Positions 7,009-15,647 of a stretch of DNA of 64,000 nt are shown in pieces. Source of the stretch: Paenibacillus_AR mesotrionivorans (GTDB lineage: Bacteria; Bacillota; Bacilli; Paenibacillales; NBRC-103111); the NCBI RefSeq assembly GCF_046098205.1, contig NZ_JBJURJ010000015.1:124001-188000 (forward strand), written 5' to 3'. Below the pieces are notes generated by a model, which did no database searches, was not told the DNA's origin, and worked only from the letters and a program-made list of their open reading frames with translations. Numbering within the stretch: the stretch's first letter is position 1; each line of letters opens with the position of its first letter. Made by a program: the position numbers and the translations under genes.

Positions 7009-7986
7009 TTATGGCGATTGGAAATATACAGAATAATTCTTCGCTATAATGTCTTTGGCCAAGGATAGATACTCGTTTTTCAAATGGATATCCTCCACGT
7101 TATATTGGACATCGGAAGCGGTTCGGATGGTGAATATACGGTTTCCCATTTCTCCTATTTTTTCAACGCGCATAGCTTTTACCACATCTTCTTCTTGAAT
7201 AGACCATTCCTCCACCGGCCAAACGGTAATGGCAAACAGGTTTCCGCCAAAAGCCTTATTCGCGGTATGGATGAAATCGTAGGTTTCCGTCTGATCTTGA
7301 TTTCGATGGACTGTAACTTCATATTGTCGGTTCCAACTCTTAGGGAGCAGAATGGTGAAATTCTTGTTTTCATATACCTCAAAGTCAATGGTCCGGTCGT
7401 ACTTGGATTCAGGTCCCGGACTAGCATGCAAAGTGCTGTAACGAAGCTGGAAACGTTCAATAAAGGCAACAGCTTCCGCTCTTGTCAGCTTGCCATCTTT
7501 TTCATATCCGCTTAGGTGTTTTCCGTTTTTTCCGTCACTTAACCCCAGATCCAGCAAATATTGAACTGAATCCTCCACATTAAGTTTTTTCCCCGTAGCA
7601 TTCACCAGGTATTGAGCCGCTTCTCCTCTGGTAAAAGCCAGGGAATCACCGTTGTTAGGCTTCCAGTCCATTTCTGTCGCATAGGCCCAATAGGGATCTG
7701 CCCAGCTTCCATTTGCCGAGGTTCCCTTCAAGTCCACGGGTTTATAGGCACGGATCAGCATGGATACAAATTCATCGCGGCTGATGGCCGAATTTGGCCT
7801 GAAGGTACCGTCAGGATAACCGTCAACGATTTTTTGATCAATGGCCCATTGAATATGGGCCTGCCCCCAAAAATCCGCGGGTACATCACGAAAAGCTGCG
7901 GCTGCAGCGGACACGGTAAGACTTCCGGCAAAAACTCCGATTGAGAGCATCGCCGCTAATTTCGGTTTCAATCTTATCATTTTCAT
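7009..7986 (-). CDS. Secreted S-layer homology (SLH) domain protein
   Basis: A 325-residue exported protein. The first 30 residues form a signal peptide (KMIRLKPKL, a hydrophobic core, then SAAAAA cleavage region). Two to three SLH modules follow over about residues 32-190: FRDVPADFWGQAHIQWAI with GYPDGTFRPNSAISRDEF is a clear first repeat, later ones are more diverged (FTRGEAAQYLV, GKLTRAEAVAFIERF). The C-terminal 120 residues are not recognised. They look like a beta-rich domain beginning FEVYENKNFTILLPKSW. SLH modules bind pyruvylated cell-wall polymers, so the protein is expected on the surface. It is a monocistronic gene; its promoter was not identified. Confidence 0.85.
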   Translation of the reverse strand: MKMIRLKPKLAAMLSIGVFAGSLTVSAAAAAFRDVPADFWGQAHIQWAIDQKIVDGYPDGTFRPNSAISRDEFVSMLIRAYKPVDLKGTSANGSWADPYWAYATEMDWKPNNGDSLAFTRGEAAQYLVNATGKKLNVEDSVQYLLDLGLSDGKNGKHLSGYEKDGKLTRAEAVAFIERFQLRYSTLHASPGPESKYDRTIDFEVYENKNFTILLPKSWNRQYEVTVHRNQDQTETYDFIHTANKAFGGNLFAITVWPVEEWSIQEEDVVKAMRVEKIGEMGNRIFTIRTASDVQYNVEDIHLKNEYLSLAKDIIAKNYSVYFQSP

Positions 7987-8149
7987 GGAAAAAGCCCCTC
8001 ACTTTGTTAAGACATAGAACATTTCCATTTTAATGTAAATCCTTAGTGCAGAGCAAGACAAAACTTGCCATCAATTTGCGGGGGAGCAGGCCCAAAACCG
8101 CAGAAGCCAGGAGTTGCCGCTCATGAGTGAGAATTGGCACCAGCCCCTG

Positions 8150-8180
8150 AAAAACAAAAACCGCGAGAAATGGTCGCGGC
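8150..8180 (-). terminator. Terminator of the RidA-like gene
   Basis: On the minus strand, CCGCGA pairs with TCGCGG (8161-8166, 8174-8179) and is followed by TTTTTGTTTTT. It lies about 75 bp after the gene that ends at 8254. Confidence 0.75.
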
Positions 8181-8253
8181 TGGTAAGGGATTTTTTTTGC
8201 AGATGAGCTTTCTTCAAGTCAATATCAAGGATGTCTGTATCCTGTTAGGCCTT

Positions 8254-8658
8254 TTATGCTCTTACCGCAATGGCCTCCACCTCGATAAGCAGCTCGTCCC
8301 GGACAAGTCTGCGCACCTCAACGGCAGAGCTTGCCGGCGGGTTGGCCAGGTTAATGTATTCGTCCCGGATACTCCGGACCACTGGCATCAAGGAGATGTC
8401 CGTCAGGAAAAAGGTCAGCTTCACCACATGCCGGAAGTCAACGGAAGCGGCCTCCAAGGCGTGCCTGATATTCTCGAAAACCTGTTTGGTCTGGGCGGCC
8501 AGGTCACCTGCTCCGACAATTTCCCCTGCCGGGTTTAACGCAATCTGCCCCGATATGTAGATGGTGGTTACATTGGTGGCCTCCACCACACTGCTGTAGC
8601 CCGGACCTGCCGGCATGGAGGCGGGATTGATGAATTTCACATGCTCCTCGATGTTCAT
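8254..8658 (-). CDS. RidA/YjgF/YER057c-family protein
   Basis: A 134-residue Rid-family protein; RidA hydrolyses reactive enamine/imine intermediates from PLP enzymes. Recognisable blocks are TTIYISGQIALNPAGEIVG and, near the end, RRLVRDELLIEVEAIAVRA. The arginine expected for imine deaminase activity near residue 105 is not in the classic context (NPPASSAVEVRRLVRD), so it may belong to a Rid subgroup without canonical activity. The ATG at 8658 is preferred because AAAGGAG lies 11 nt upstream; an in-frame start at 8730 would add 24 residues lacking family similarity. A divergent MarR gene starts 140 bp away. Confidence 0.85.
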   Translation of the reverse strand: MNIEEHVKFINPASMPAGPGYSSVVEATNVTTIYISGQIALNPAGEIVGAGDLAAQTKQVFENIRHALEAASVDFRHVVKLTFFLTDISLMPVVRSIRDEYINLANPPASSAVEVRRLVRDELLIEVEAIAVRA

Positions 8659-8768
8659 TAGCGGTTGCACTCCTTTTTTGGGGTTGAAGCGATATCCTCC
8701 CATCTTAGTCCTCCTTGTCTTCTTGTTCAAGACATATTGACGGGCATCTGGAAAAAGAATACAATACG

Positions 8769-8782
8769 GTTGTCATGACAAC
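8769..8782. promoter_or_regulatory. MarR operator, copy 1
   Basis: Perfect 14-bp palindrome GTTGTCATGACAAC ending 15 bp before the MarR start. The same word recurs at 9241-9254 before the DUF169 gene. Confidence 0.75.
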
Positions 8783-8797
8783 TGAGGTGAAGAAACC

Positions 8798-9223
8798 ATG
8801 GATTTTCGATTGGAAGAGTCATTGGGCTTTATTCTGAACAAAACCAACACCAAATTGAAGAACCAGCTGTTCCAGCGGTTCAAGGAGGATGACATTACGC
8901 CTGAGCAGTGGTCTGTCCTGACCTGCCTGTGGCAACAGGAGGGGATTTCGCCCAAGGAGCTGGCTGATCTCATCTACAAGGATAAGCCTAACACCAACCG
9001 GATATTGGAGAAGCTCCAGGCCAAAGGACTGATCCTGCGTAAGCCCCATCCTATAGACAGAAGGGCATACCAGATTTATTTGACCGAACTGGGCTGGGCT
9101 ATCAAGGATAAATTGATTGCGAAGGTTACACAGCTGCAGGATGAAGTGACCGCGGGTATGGAGCAGGCACAAGTAGAGGAAATGAAACGGCTGCTTAATC
9201 AAATGTATGCAAATTTGAAATAA
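8798..9223 (+). CDS. MarR-family transcriptional regulator
   Basis: A 141-residue MarR protein. The winged helix spans about residues 30-100, with QWSVLTCLWQQEGISPKELA, a recognition helix at KPNTNRILEKLQAKG and wing HPIDRRAYQI. There are no cysteines that would suggest thiol sensing. It is flanked by two copies of GTTGTC-GACAAC, one before itself and one before the DUF169 gene. It therefore probably represses itself and that gene, and possibly the divergent RidA gene, whose start lies about 110 bp from the first site. Ligand unknown. Confidence 0.88.
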   Translation: MDFRLEESLGFILNKTNTKLKNQLFQRFKEDDITPEQWSVLTCLWQQEGISPKELADLIYKDKPNTNRILEKLQAKGLILRKPHPIDRRAYQIYLTELGWAIKDKLIAKVTQLQDEVTAGMEQAQVEEMKRLLNQMYANLK

Positions 9224-9240
9224 GTTTTTTTGGCTATAAA

Positions 9241-9254
9241 GTTGTCGTGACAAC
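9241..9254. promoter_or_regulatory. MarR operator, copy 2
   Basis: GTTGTCGTGACAAC: the same arms as 8769-8782 with a changed centre, 33 bp before the DUF169 start. Confidence 0.7.
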
Positions 9255-9286
9255 TAAATCGTGGGATTAAGAAGGAGGCCGCATGT

Positions 9287-10027
9287 ATGGAAAGCCGTTT
9301 GGCGAAGGAATTAGGCCTGAAATTTGAACCGGTGGCGGTGCTGCTGAGCGATGAGAAGCCGGAAGGGGCCCTAGAGAGCAAGGAAGGGCGCTGGAGCTGC
9401 ACCATTCCGTTATTCCTTGCCGCAGCCAAAGGGAGAACGGTGGTGTTCGAGCGGAAAACCACCGGCTGTCCCGGTGCTAAGGCGGGTTTGGGCTTCGGGC
9501 AGTTTCCCAACTATCCCGGTGGAATCGAGTATTTCCTGTCCGTAGGTCAAGAGGGCAGGTTTGAGGGGGAGGGGTACCTGAAGAACCCGGAGCTTGGGGA
9601 GGACTTTGTCCGATGTCTGCCGATAACCGCCATTCCTTATTCCTACATCATTATGAAGCCGTTATCCCAGGTAGATGCAGCCGTGGAAAGGCCGGAGCTG
9701 ATTAGCTTCTACGTCAATACCAACCAGCTGTCCGCCCTCACGGTTCTTGCCAACTACTATAGGCCCGGCATTGAAAATGTGATGATCCCCTTCGGCTCCG
9801 GCTGCCAATCCGTCTTCCTGTTGCCCTATGCCGAGGCGCAAAAGGAGAATCCAAAGGCGGTTGTGGGTTTGCTGGACATTACCGTACGTCCTATGGTGGG
9901 CGCGGATATGCTATCCTTTTCCGTCCCGTATTCCATGTATCTGGACATGGAGGAGCAGGTGGAGGGCAGCTTCCTACAAAAGGAACTGTGGCATAAGGTT
10001 GCGGCGAAAATGGAGCAGACGGTTTAA
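9287..10027 (+). CDS. DUF169 family protein
   Basis: A 246-residue protein of family DUF169, whose biochemical function is not established. Typical features are the early EPVAVLLSDEKPEGA segment, cysteines at CTIPLFLAAAKGRTVVF and TTGCPGAKAGLGFG, and a later SGCQSVFLLPYAEA. The invariant cysteines suggest a metal or cofactor site, but I cannot say which. There is no signal peptide, so it should be cytoplasmic. The ATG at 9287 follows AAGGAGG. It is probably controlled by the preceding MarR protein through the operator at 9241. It ends in a 4-bp convergent overlap with the next, minus-strand gene. Confidence 0.85.
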   Translation: MESRLAKELGLKFEPVAVLLSDEKPEGALESKEGRWSCTIPLFLAAAKGRTVVFERKTTGCPGAKAGLGFGQFPNYPGGIEYFLSVGQEGRFEGEGYLKNPELGEDFVRCLPITAIPYSYIIMKPLSQVDAAVERPELISFYVNTNQLSALTVLANYYRPGIENVMIPFGSGCQSVFLLPYAEAQKENPKAVVGLLDITVRPMVGADMLSFSVPYSMYLDMEEQVEGSFLQKELWHKVAAKMEQTV

Positions 10028-10794
10028 CGCCCTGCACTCCGGCGGCCGGAAAGCTTCAGATAGACAATCCACACGGTGTAAACCAGGATTAATCCGGCCA
10101 GGATGAGGGCGGTCATGTACACCCGGGAGCTGTCCCGCTGCTCCACCGCAATGGCCACGTAGGCCCACACGAACACCAGGGGGTACGCCCAGTTCCGGTA
10201 CGGATAGCTGACCAGAACCGCAAGCAACGCACCGACACACAGCATAATCACTGCCCAAGCGGTATCGGAGAGGCCGAAGCCGTCCCAGCCGTTTTTCTTG
10301 AGCACGATGCTTACATTGACGATAGTGGCTACGGAAATCCAGCCCAGGTAGATACTGAAGGGCAGCTTGACCAGCCAGCCTTCTCCGGGAGTAGGGGAGA
10401 CCAGCCCGGCCGTCTTCCGGTAGATGACGATCAGGGAAACCAGAAGCACCACCATGGCGGCGACGGAAAGCTCAATTTGCAGGTTATGCCACAAGAACAG
10501 CCAGGTCATATTGGCCGCACAGCTGACGATAAAAGGGATGCTGATCGAGCGGATCAGCTTCGCAGAATCGCCCCGTGCCCGGAATTGATAAAGGATAAAG
10601 CCGGCCAGAAGCAGATAAATGAGTCCCCAAATAGAAAAGGCATAGCCAGCCGGGGTGATGGAGGTATGGTACTTGTCCGAAATCTCCCCGGTGCTGTTGC
10701 CTCCCAATGGAAGAGTTACGGCAAGCACATTGACCACAATGACGCCCAGATAAAACAGCAGATTGATAAACTTGTAGAGATTATTTTTGGACAT
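10024..10794 (-). CDS. TspO/MBR-related membrane protein
   Basis: A 256-residue integral membrane protein with about seven to eight hydrophobic segments. It belongs to the tryptophan-rich sensory protein (TspO/MBR) relatives, a longer form than the classic five-span TspO. Supporting segments are TPAGYAFSIWGLIYLLL near residue 48 and the aromatic stretch NMTWLFLWHNLQIELSVAAM, which match the TspO hallmark tryptophans. TspO proteins bind tetrapyrroles; in this longer subgroup the role is unknown. A hairpin-forming dyad (CGGGTAT/ATACCCG at about 10815-10840) lies upstream of its start and may be regulatory. Confidence 0.75.
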   Translation of the reverse strand: MSKNNLYKFINLLFYLGVIVVNVLAVTLPLGGNSTGEISDKYHTSITPAGYAFSIWGLIYLLLAGFILYQFRARGDSAKLIRSISIPFIVSCAANMTWLFLWHNLQIELSVAAMVVLLVSLIVIYRKTAGLVSPTPGEGWLVKLPFSIYLGWISVATIVNVSIVLKKNGWDGFGLSDTAWAVIMLCVGALLAVLVSYPYRNWAYPLVFVWAYVAIAVEQRDSSRVYMTALILAGLILVYTVWIVYLKLSGRRSAGR

Positions 10795-10867
10795 AGGCGG
10801 AACGCTCCTTCGGGTATGTATTTACTACAATATACCCGGGAGATGCTGGAATCAGACATGCTTTTTT

Positions 10868-11545
10868 TTATAAAGCGGATCTGACGGCGATAAAGATCAC
10901 CGGTACCAGAAGGGCCGGAAGCAGATTCATGGTTTTGATGTTACCCACGCCAAGAATGCTTAACCCGGAGCAGAAAATCAGCACGCCGCCGATGATGGAG
11001 GTTTCGGTCAGAAGCTCCGGTGTAATGAAGCCGGCCAATGCGCTGGCTGCCAAGTAGAGAGCCCCCTGCCAGCAAAAGAGCACCACGGCGGATATCATTA
11101 TGCCCATGCCGAAGGTGGACGCCAGCACAATCGAGGTGACCCCGTCCAGGATAGCGTTGGTGAACAAGTAGGTGTGATTGCCGCGGAGTGCACTTTCGAT
11201 GGGTCCCAGAATGGACATGGTTCCCACACAGAAAAGCAATATGGCCGTCGACAGACCTTCAGCCAAATTCCCCTTGGAAAACCGGGCCACGGCCTCTTTG
11301 AAGCGCTGCTCCAGATCAAGCTGCTGGCCAATTAATCCGCCTACTGCCAGACTGACAATAAACAGTACCGGATATTGGCTTTCCGGCATATAAGAAGCGA
11401 TCCCGTTTATCCCCAGTGCCGCCGCTGCCAGTCCCATAGCTTGCATAAGAACCGTTTGGCTGCTTTCCTTCATTCCTTTCCTGAAAACACTTCCCACCAG
11501 ACTCCCCGCAAGAATTGTAGCGGTGTTTACGATAGTTCCGATCAT
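10868..11545 (-). CDS. DUF554 family membrane protein
   Basis: A 225-residue polytopic membrane protein of family DUF554 (YdfK/YqgA). It has about seven hydrophobic spans and begins MIGTIVNTATILAGSLVG. Conserved segments are LFCVGTMSILGPIESALRG and the middle NAILDGVTSIVLASTFG. Function is unknown; members are proposed transporters. The ATG at 11545 is chosen because GAGGAGAG lies upstream; 12 extra N-terminal residues from a start at 11581 are not conserved-looking. It stands between the TspO-like gene and a MerR gene, all on the minus strand, but hairpins separate them. Confidence 0.85.
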   Translation of the reverse strand: MIGTIVNTATILAGSLVGSVFRKGMKESSQTVLMQAMGLAAAALGINGIASYMPESQYPVLFIVSLAVGGLIGQQLDLEQRFKEAVARFSKGNLAEGLSTAILLFCVGTMSILGPIESALRGNHTYLFTNAILDGVTSIVLASTFGMGIMISAVVLFCWQGALYLAASALAGFITPELLTETSIIGGVLIFCSGLSILGVGNIKTMNLLPALLVPVIFIAVRSAL

Positions 11546-11583
11546 AGCTGCTCTCTCCTCTATCCTGTTTGAAAAGAGCATAA

Positions 11584-11604
11584 ACCCTCCAGCAGCTGGA
11601 GGGT
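11584..11604 (-). terminator. Hairpin at the end of the MerR gene
   Basis: ACCCTCCAG-CAG-CTGGAGGGT, a perfect 9-bp stem overlapping the MerR stop codon. The T-run on the minus strand is weak, so it may only partly terminate. Confidence 0.55.
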
Positions 11605-12431
11605 CAAGACGGTTTTACCGGCAGACGGATTTCCGTTACGAATCGGGAGGTATCCTGGGATAACCCATAATCCACATAAGTGATTTCCAGCGCATCCTCC
11701 GCCGGGCTGTATTTCTTTTCTCTGGCATAGGCCAGCAGCCGTTCGTAATAGGGAGCAGCATCCGTATGGGTACCGATGAAACGGACCAGCAGGTATTGTT
11801 GTCCGGCAAGAATCTTCAAAGCCGTTGACTGGGGTGGCGGCTGATCCGGCTCCACGAAGACAAAGATGGAATTGTATTCGTCGAACTGACCCTGCTCCAG
11901 ATTAGCGGCGGATACGGTTAACCCCACTTGCCCCAGAAAGATGCTGGATGTCAAGTTGCCGCTATTCTCCAACAACCGGATGGACATCTCCAGATTGTCC
12001 CCGGGCTGAATCCGCTGCTTCAGCAGGATCAGCTTCTGCTCCGGAAGCCATACTTCCCGGATATTGAACAAATCCTCTGTTTTTGACACATCCTCAATCT
12101 GGCGGATCAGCTTGTCCAATTTCTGTTCGATCCGCCGATATTCCTGCAGCTTCTCTTCCGTTCTGGTTTTTTGCTCCTTCAGCAAAACGAGAACATCATC
12201 CATATTCCGGTTGTCGATAAACTGCTTCATTTCCTTCAGCGGAATATTCAGCGCCTTGAGATAGAGAATCGTATTTAACCGTTCGAATTGCTCAATGGCA
12301 TAATACCGGTAGCCGGTCTGTTCATCCACCAGAGCCGGGGTGAACAGCCGGATTTCATCGTAATAGCGCAGTGTCCGGATATCGATCCGGAAGAGCTTGG
12401 AGATTTCGCCGATCAAAAACAGCTTGCCCAT
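11604..12431 (-). CDS. MerR-family regulator with GyrI-like ligand domain
   Basis: A 275-residue protein. Residues 1-75 form the MerR DNA-binding head (LIGEISKLFRIDIRTLRYYDEI, then TGYRYY), followed by a coiled coil at about 80-115 and a C-terminal GyrI/BmrR-type effector domain from about 125. This is the BmrR/Mta layout of multidrug-sensing activators. The C-terminal domain would bind a hydrophobic ligand and activate a promoter with a long spacer. No transporter is directly adjacent on the same strand, so its target is unknown. The ATG at 12431 has AAAGGA 10 nt upstream; a TATAAT-like -10 lies near 12468-12463 on the same strand. Confidence 0.85.
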   Translation of the reverse strand: MGKLFLIGEISKLFRIDIRTLRYYDEIRLFTPALVDEQTGYRYYAIEQFERLNTILYLKALNIPLKEMKQFIDNRNMDDVLVLLKEQKTRTEEKLQEYRRIEQKLDKLIRQIEDVSKTEDLFNIREVWLPEQKLILLKQRIQPGDNLEMSIRLLENSGNLTSSIFLGQVGLTVSAANLEQGQFDEYNSIFVFVEPDQPPPQSTALKILAGQQYLLVRFIGTHTDAAPYYERLLAYAREKKYSPAEDALEITYVDYGLSQDTSRFVTEIRLPVKPS

Positions 12432-12472
12432 GGGTCACGGTCCTTTCTTAAACGATTCCATTATACACCAAG

Positions 12473-12504
12473 AGCCCGATGGGCATATCCCCATCAGGCT
12501 TTTG
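12473..12504 (-). terminator. Hairpin after GH88 gene
   Basis: AGCCCGATGGG pairs with CCCATCAGGCT around a short loop. It lies 25 bp past the GH88 stop. The T-tract is poor, so termination is uncertain. Confidence 0.45.
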
Positions 12505-12527
12505 GTTAGACGTATGCATGTTTTCAG

Positions 12528-13661
12528 TTACCAGATTAAAAAGTCCTTATCCAACAGCCGCAGCATGGCCTCCAGGAAGAAATAGTCGCCGTAGATGATG
12601 GGCACTTCCCGGTCCGATTCCCGGTGGTATCTGCCGGAGCCGTGGGAAACGATGGAATCCACCGCAGGGTCCCATTGGCAGAATTTCTCGTCGATCTTCC
12701 GCAGCAGACGGAGCGCTGCCTTCACGTACAGGGGCTTCTCATATTCGCCGACGAATTCGGAGAGCTCCAGCAGTCCGCAGGCGGCGCACACGGCGGCGGT
12801 GGTGTCATAATAAACCGGTTCTTCCGGCGCACGGAAATCAATGACCACCTCGTAATCATTTACCGCCGCATTGGCAATGAAATAATGGGCTGCCCGTTTG
12901 GCGGCGTCCAGGTAATCCTTCTTTCCGGTATACCGGTAGGACAGAGCCATCCCGTAGATAGCCCAGGACTGGCCGCGGGTCCAGGAGGAGCCGCTTTCGT
13001 ACCCTTGGCCTCCCGGATTGTCCAGGTATTCGCCGGTTTCCGTGTCGAATACCACCAGGTGGTTGGCGGAGCCGTCCGGACGCAGCACGTACTGCAGGGC
13101 CATATCGGCATGCTTGACGGCAATCTGCCGCATGCCGGAATCCTTGCGCTGCTCTGCGGCCCAATACAGCAGGGGAAGATTCATCAGGCAGTCCACAATG
13201 GCGATGCCGTCCTGCCCTTCGTTCCAGGCCCGGATATATTCCCCGGCGGGCTGGAAACGTCCGGCCAGAATACTCGCGGCATGAAGCCCGCGGATCCGGG
13301 ACTTGGGGTTTCCGGTAAGCCGGTAATCGGCCACCGCCGTATGCAGCCACAGGAAACCCAGGTCATGATCCAGACCCATATAATCCTCCAGCCCCTGATC
13401 CAGCCGGGCTTCGATTTGCTCAGCCGTTTCCTTGTAGGCCGGGTCGTTGGTGGCGTTGTACATCTGCCAAAGGATGCCGGCCCAGAAGCCGTTGGTCCAC
13501 CAAACCAGATTCCGCTCCGCCATATCCCCATAAGCGCCGTTCTCCGGAATATAGGGCATCTTCGGCCCGACCCGCAGGCATTCTTCCTTTAATTTGACCG
13601 CAAGCTTATCCCAGATCCCGGCCGCCCACTGGCGGTCCGCTTCATGAATTGCATACTTCAT
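12528..13661 (-). CDS. Unsaturated glucuronyl hydrolase, family GH88
   Basis: A 377-residue cytoplasmic (alpha/alpha)6-barrel enzyme that hydrates and removes the 4,5-unsaturated uronic acid left by polysaccharide lyases. The two catalytic aspartates of the family are visible: D100 in LDHDLGFLW and D157 in IAIVDCLMNLPLL. The aromatic SGSSWTRGQSWAIYG segment is also typical. Length equals that of the Bacillus GL1 enzyme. There is no signal peptide. The ATG at 13661 has an AGAGG site. It overlaps the end of the upstream DUF2264 gene by 20 bp, so the two are cotranscribed and translationally linked. GH105 is divergent at 15648. Confidence 0.92.
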   Translation of the reverse strand: MKYAIHEADRQWAAGIWDKLAVKLKEECLRVGPKMPYIPENGAYGDMAERNLVWWTNGFWAGILWQMYNATNDPAYKETAEQIEARLDQGLEDYMGLDHDLGFLWLHTAVADYRLTGNPKSRIRGLHAASILAGRFQPAGEYIRAWNEGQDGIAIVDCLMNLPLLYWAAEQRKDSGMRQIAVKHADMALQYVLRPDGSANHLVVFDTETGEYLDNPGGQGYESGSSWTRGQSWAIYGMALSYRYTGKKDYLDAAKRAAHYFIANAAVNDYEVVIDFRAPEEPVYYDTTAAVCAACGLLELSEFVGEYEKPLYVKAALRLLRKIDEKFCQWDPAVDSIVSHGSGRYHRESDREVPIIYGDYFFLEAMLRLLDKDFLIW

Positions 13662-15396
13662 AACCGTTACCTCTTCCTATCTGGATTTGAACCTCTCTGA
13701 ATTCCGTTTCGATCCGGGTTTCGAAGCTGATGGTCCCCTGGGGAATCCGGTATTCCATGGCCGGAATTTTCGCTGTGGGGAAGATCAGATTGGTATTGGG
13801 CGCACTGGTGATGACGATAGCCTTACCGGTTTCCGAGGCGACGCTGCTGCTTCCATTGGCATCCGCCACCTTCGCGACGCCTTGGCTGCAGTTGGTGCTT
13901 GTGTGCTCCATTAAGTCCGGATAAGCAAAGCCGCAGTCATATGCGGTGCATTCCAGCTGACTGGTAATGGTGTGGCGCCGGATATGGCCTTTATCGGTGG
14001 GAATCAGCCGGGTTTCCACCTCAATCCCCTCTACGGGACTCCAACGGGAATATACCTCCGTCTCCGTAACGGAATACTCCAGGCAGGCTCTCCGCACATA
14101 AATCATGTTGTGGACATGGAAGGCCAGCATGCTGTCGGGTGCCGCCTCATGCAATTGGCAATATGACCGGGGGCAGCTGAAGCCAAACCGGGTGGAGTAG
14201 GCAAACTTGGCATATTTCTCCGCCGCATGGGTCAGCTGCAGCACCGGATATTGCCCCGCCGTAAGCGCCGTGACATCATAGCCCCGCCGGAGCATAAGCA
14301 TATCGCACTCGGGAATAACCCTGCGCGCCTTGAGCGGCGGAAGCGGCTGACTCTCCGCCTTCCAGAAGGCATGCTCCGCAGGAAGTGCCAGCAGTGCGAA
14401 GGTTTTGAAGGCCCAATAAGGGGAACCGGAGGCATTGTACCCTTCGGAAATATTCAGGTTGGGGTATGCGTAGCCGATAGAGAGAACCCCGCCATTGTCA
14501 AAAATCGGCTGGCGGAGCCATTGCTCCATATGCCGTCCAATTAATCCCTTCAATACGCCCATGGGGAGCACGTCCAGCTCCAGCATGGCGCACATACTCC
14601 AGAAGGCCCCTTGTGCGAAGCGGTAGGTCATGGACCGTCCGAAGGGCAGCGCTTTGCCCTCATCGTCGAACCAATACAGGAACGTGCCGGCGAACTCACA
14701 GGCCCGTGCCTTGAACAATTCCGCCCGGACCGGGTCCTCGCCGCCCATCAATTTCGCATACAGCAGGCAGTAGAAATGGATGGCGAAGGAGATATAATAA
14801 TCCTTCTGTGGCCGCAGACCGTCGGAATACCAGCCGTTGCCCAGATAGAAGGACTCATACTTGGCCATGGCCTCTTCCAACCGCTGCGTGCTGTGGGGTC
14901 TGCCCACATGCTTCAGGGCCAGATTGGTGATAACGTTGAAATACTGCCAATTGTTTTCGGCAAGCGAATACAGATTAATCTGCCCCAGCCATTCCGCCAG
15001 ATGGGTCCGGGTTTCTTCGGATAAGGGTTCCCAGAGCTTCTCTGGAATCATCAGCATCCCATAGCCGATAGCGGCCATCTCTACCATCCGCTGGTCCTTG
15101 TTTTGCAGATCGCCCCAATATTCAGGGGAAGCAGGATTGGTCCCGTTGGCCAGTCCCTCCCAAAAAACGGGCAGCAGGCTTTCATCCGTACCGCCGCCGG
15201 CCCAATAGGGAACCATACCCCATAACAGCCGGGAGAAACCCTCCATTCCGGCTACCCGGTATCCATAGCCTGCGGTTTCCGCACCCAGCTCCAATCTTGC
15301 CTTTCCCGGGCTGAACCGCCCCTTTAAGGGCTCTATCATAGAAAGCAGCAGGCCTTCATAATACGCCCTGCTGCCGTGATCCATTATTGCTTCCAT
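13642..15396 (-). CDS. DUF2264 family protein (GH154-like)
   Basis: A 584-residue cytoplasmic protein of family DUF2264 with an N-terminal alpha-barrel region (to about residue 350; AGYGYRVAGMEGFSRLLWG, AENNWQYFNVITNLAL, NGWYSDGLRPQKDYY) and a C-terminal beta-rich half. From memory, DUF2264 corresponds to glycoside hydrolase family 154, in which beta-glucuronidase activity is described; I treat that assignment as provisional. The context, cotranscribed with GH88 and divergent from GH105, fits removal of uronic acid side groups from imported pectin fragments. Start choice: ATG at 15396 has AAAGGA only 3 nt away; ATG at 15384 is an alternative four codons in. Confidence 0.82.
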   Translation of the reverse strand: MEAIMDHGSRAYYEGLLLSMIEPLKGRFSPGKARLELGAETAGYGYRVAGMEGFSRLLWGMVPYWAGGGTDESLLPVFWEGLANGTNPASPEYWGDLQNKDQRMVEMAAIGYGMLMIPEKLWEPLSEETRTHLAEWLGQINLYSLAENNWQYFNVITNLALKHVGRPHSTQRLEEAMAKYESFYLGNGWYSDGLRPQKDYYISFAIHFYCLLYAKLMGGEDPVRAELFKARACEFAGTFLYWFDDEGKALPFGRSMTYRFAQGAFWSMCAMLELDVLPMGVLKGLIGRHMEQWLRQPIFDNGGVLSIGYAYPNLNISEGYNASGSPYWAFKTFALLALPAEHAFWKAESQPLPPLKARRVIPECDMLMLRRGYDVTALTAGQYPVLQLTHAAEKYAKFAYSTRFGFSCPRSYCQLHEAAPDSMLAFHVHNMIYVRRACLEYSVTETEVYSRWSPVEGIEVETRLIPTDKGHIRRHTITSQLECTAYDCGFAYPDLMEHTSTNCSQGVAKVADANGSSSVASETGKAIVITSAPNTNLIFPTAKIPAMEYRIPQGTISFETRIETEFREVQIQIGRGNGYEVCNS

Positions 15397-15647
15397 CGTT
15401 CCTTTCCGCCTTTCCCCATAGACTCATACCCTACAAATCATGCTTTACTATAAGGCAGAATCCGGTGCATTGTATATCTTCAGTACATCCAATGAGCTCG
15501 GCATTATGCCCAAACGAATAGGCATTTTGTCCAATAGCGGACTTTGACGAAGCAGGACTGCTAGGATCCGGACCAATTGTTGACCAGTGGCGGCCAATCA
15601 GGATATGCTACATTCGTAAAGACGAGAAAGTGAAAGGAGCCAACAAT
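15397..15647. promoter_or_regulatory. Divergent promoter region, DUF2264/GH105
   Basis: 251 bp between divergent start codons. The word AATAGGCATTTTGTCCAATAG and a mirrored GGCATTATGCCC dyad near 15499-15512 are the only structured elements noticed. No TTTAGT/ACTAAA operator of the kind found near other pectin genes is present. Promoters could not be placed firmly. Confidence 0.35.

Noticed and set aside
12624..13592. 322-codon plus-strand open frame
   Set aside because: Antisense to GH88, which is unambiguous. The product has no recognisable domain and no binding site for ribosomes.
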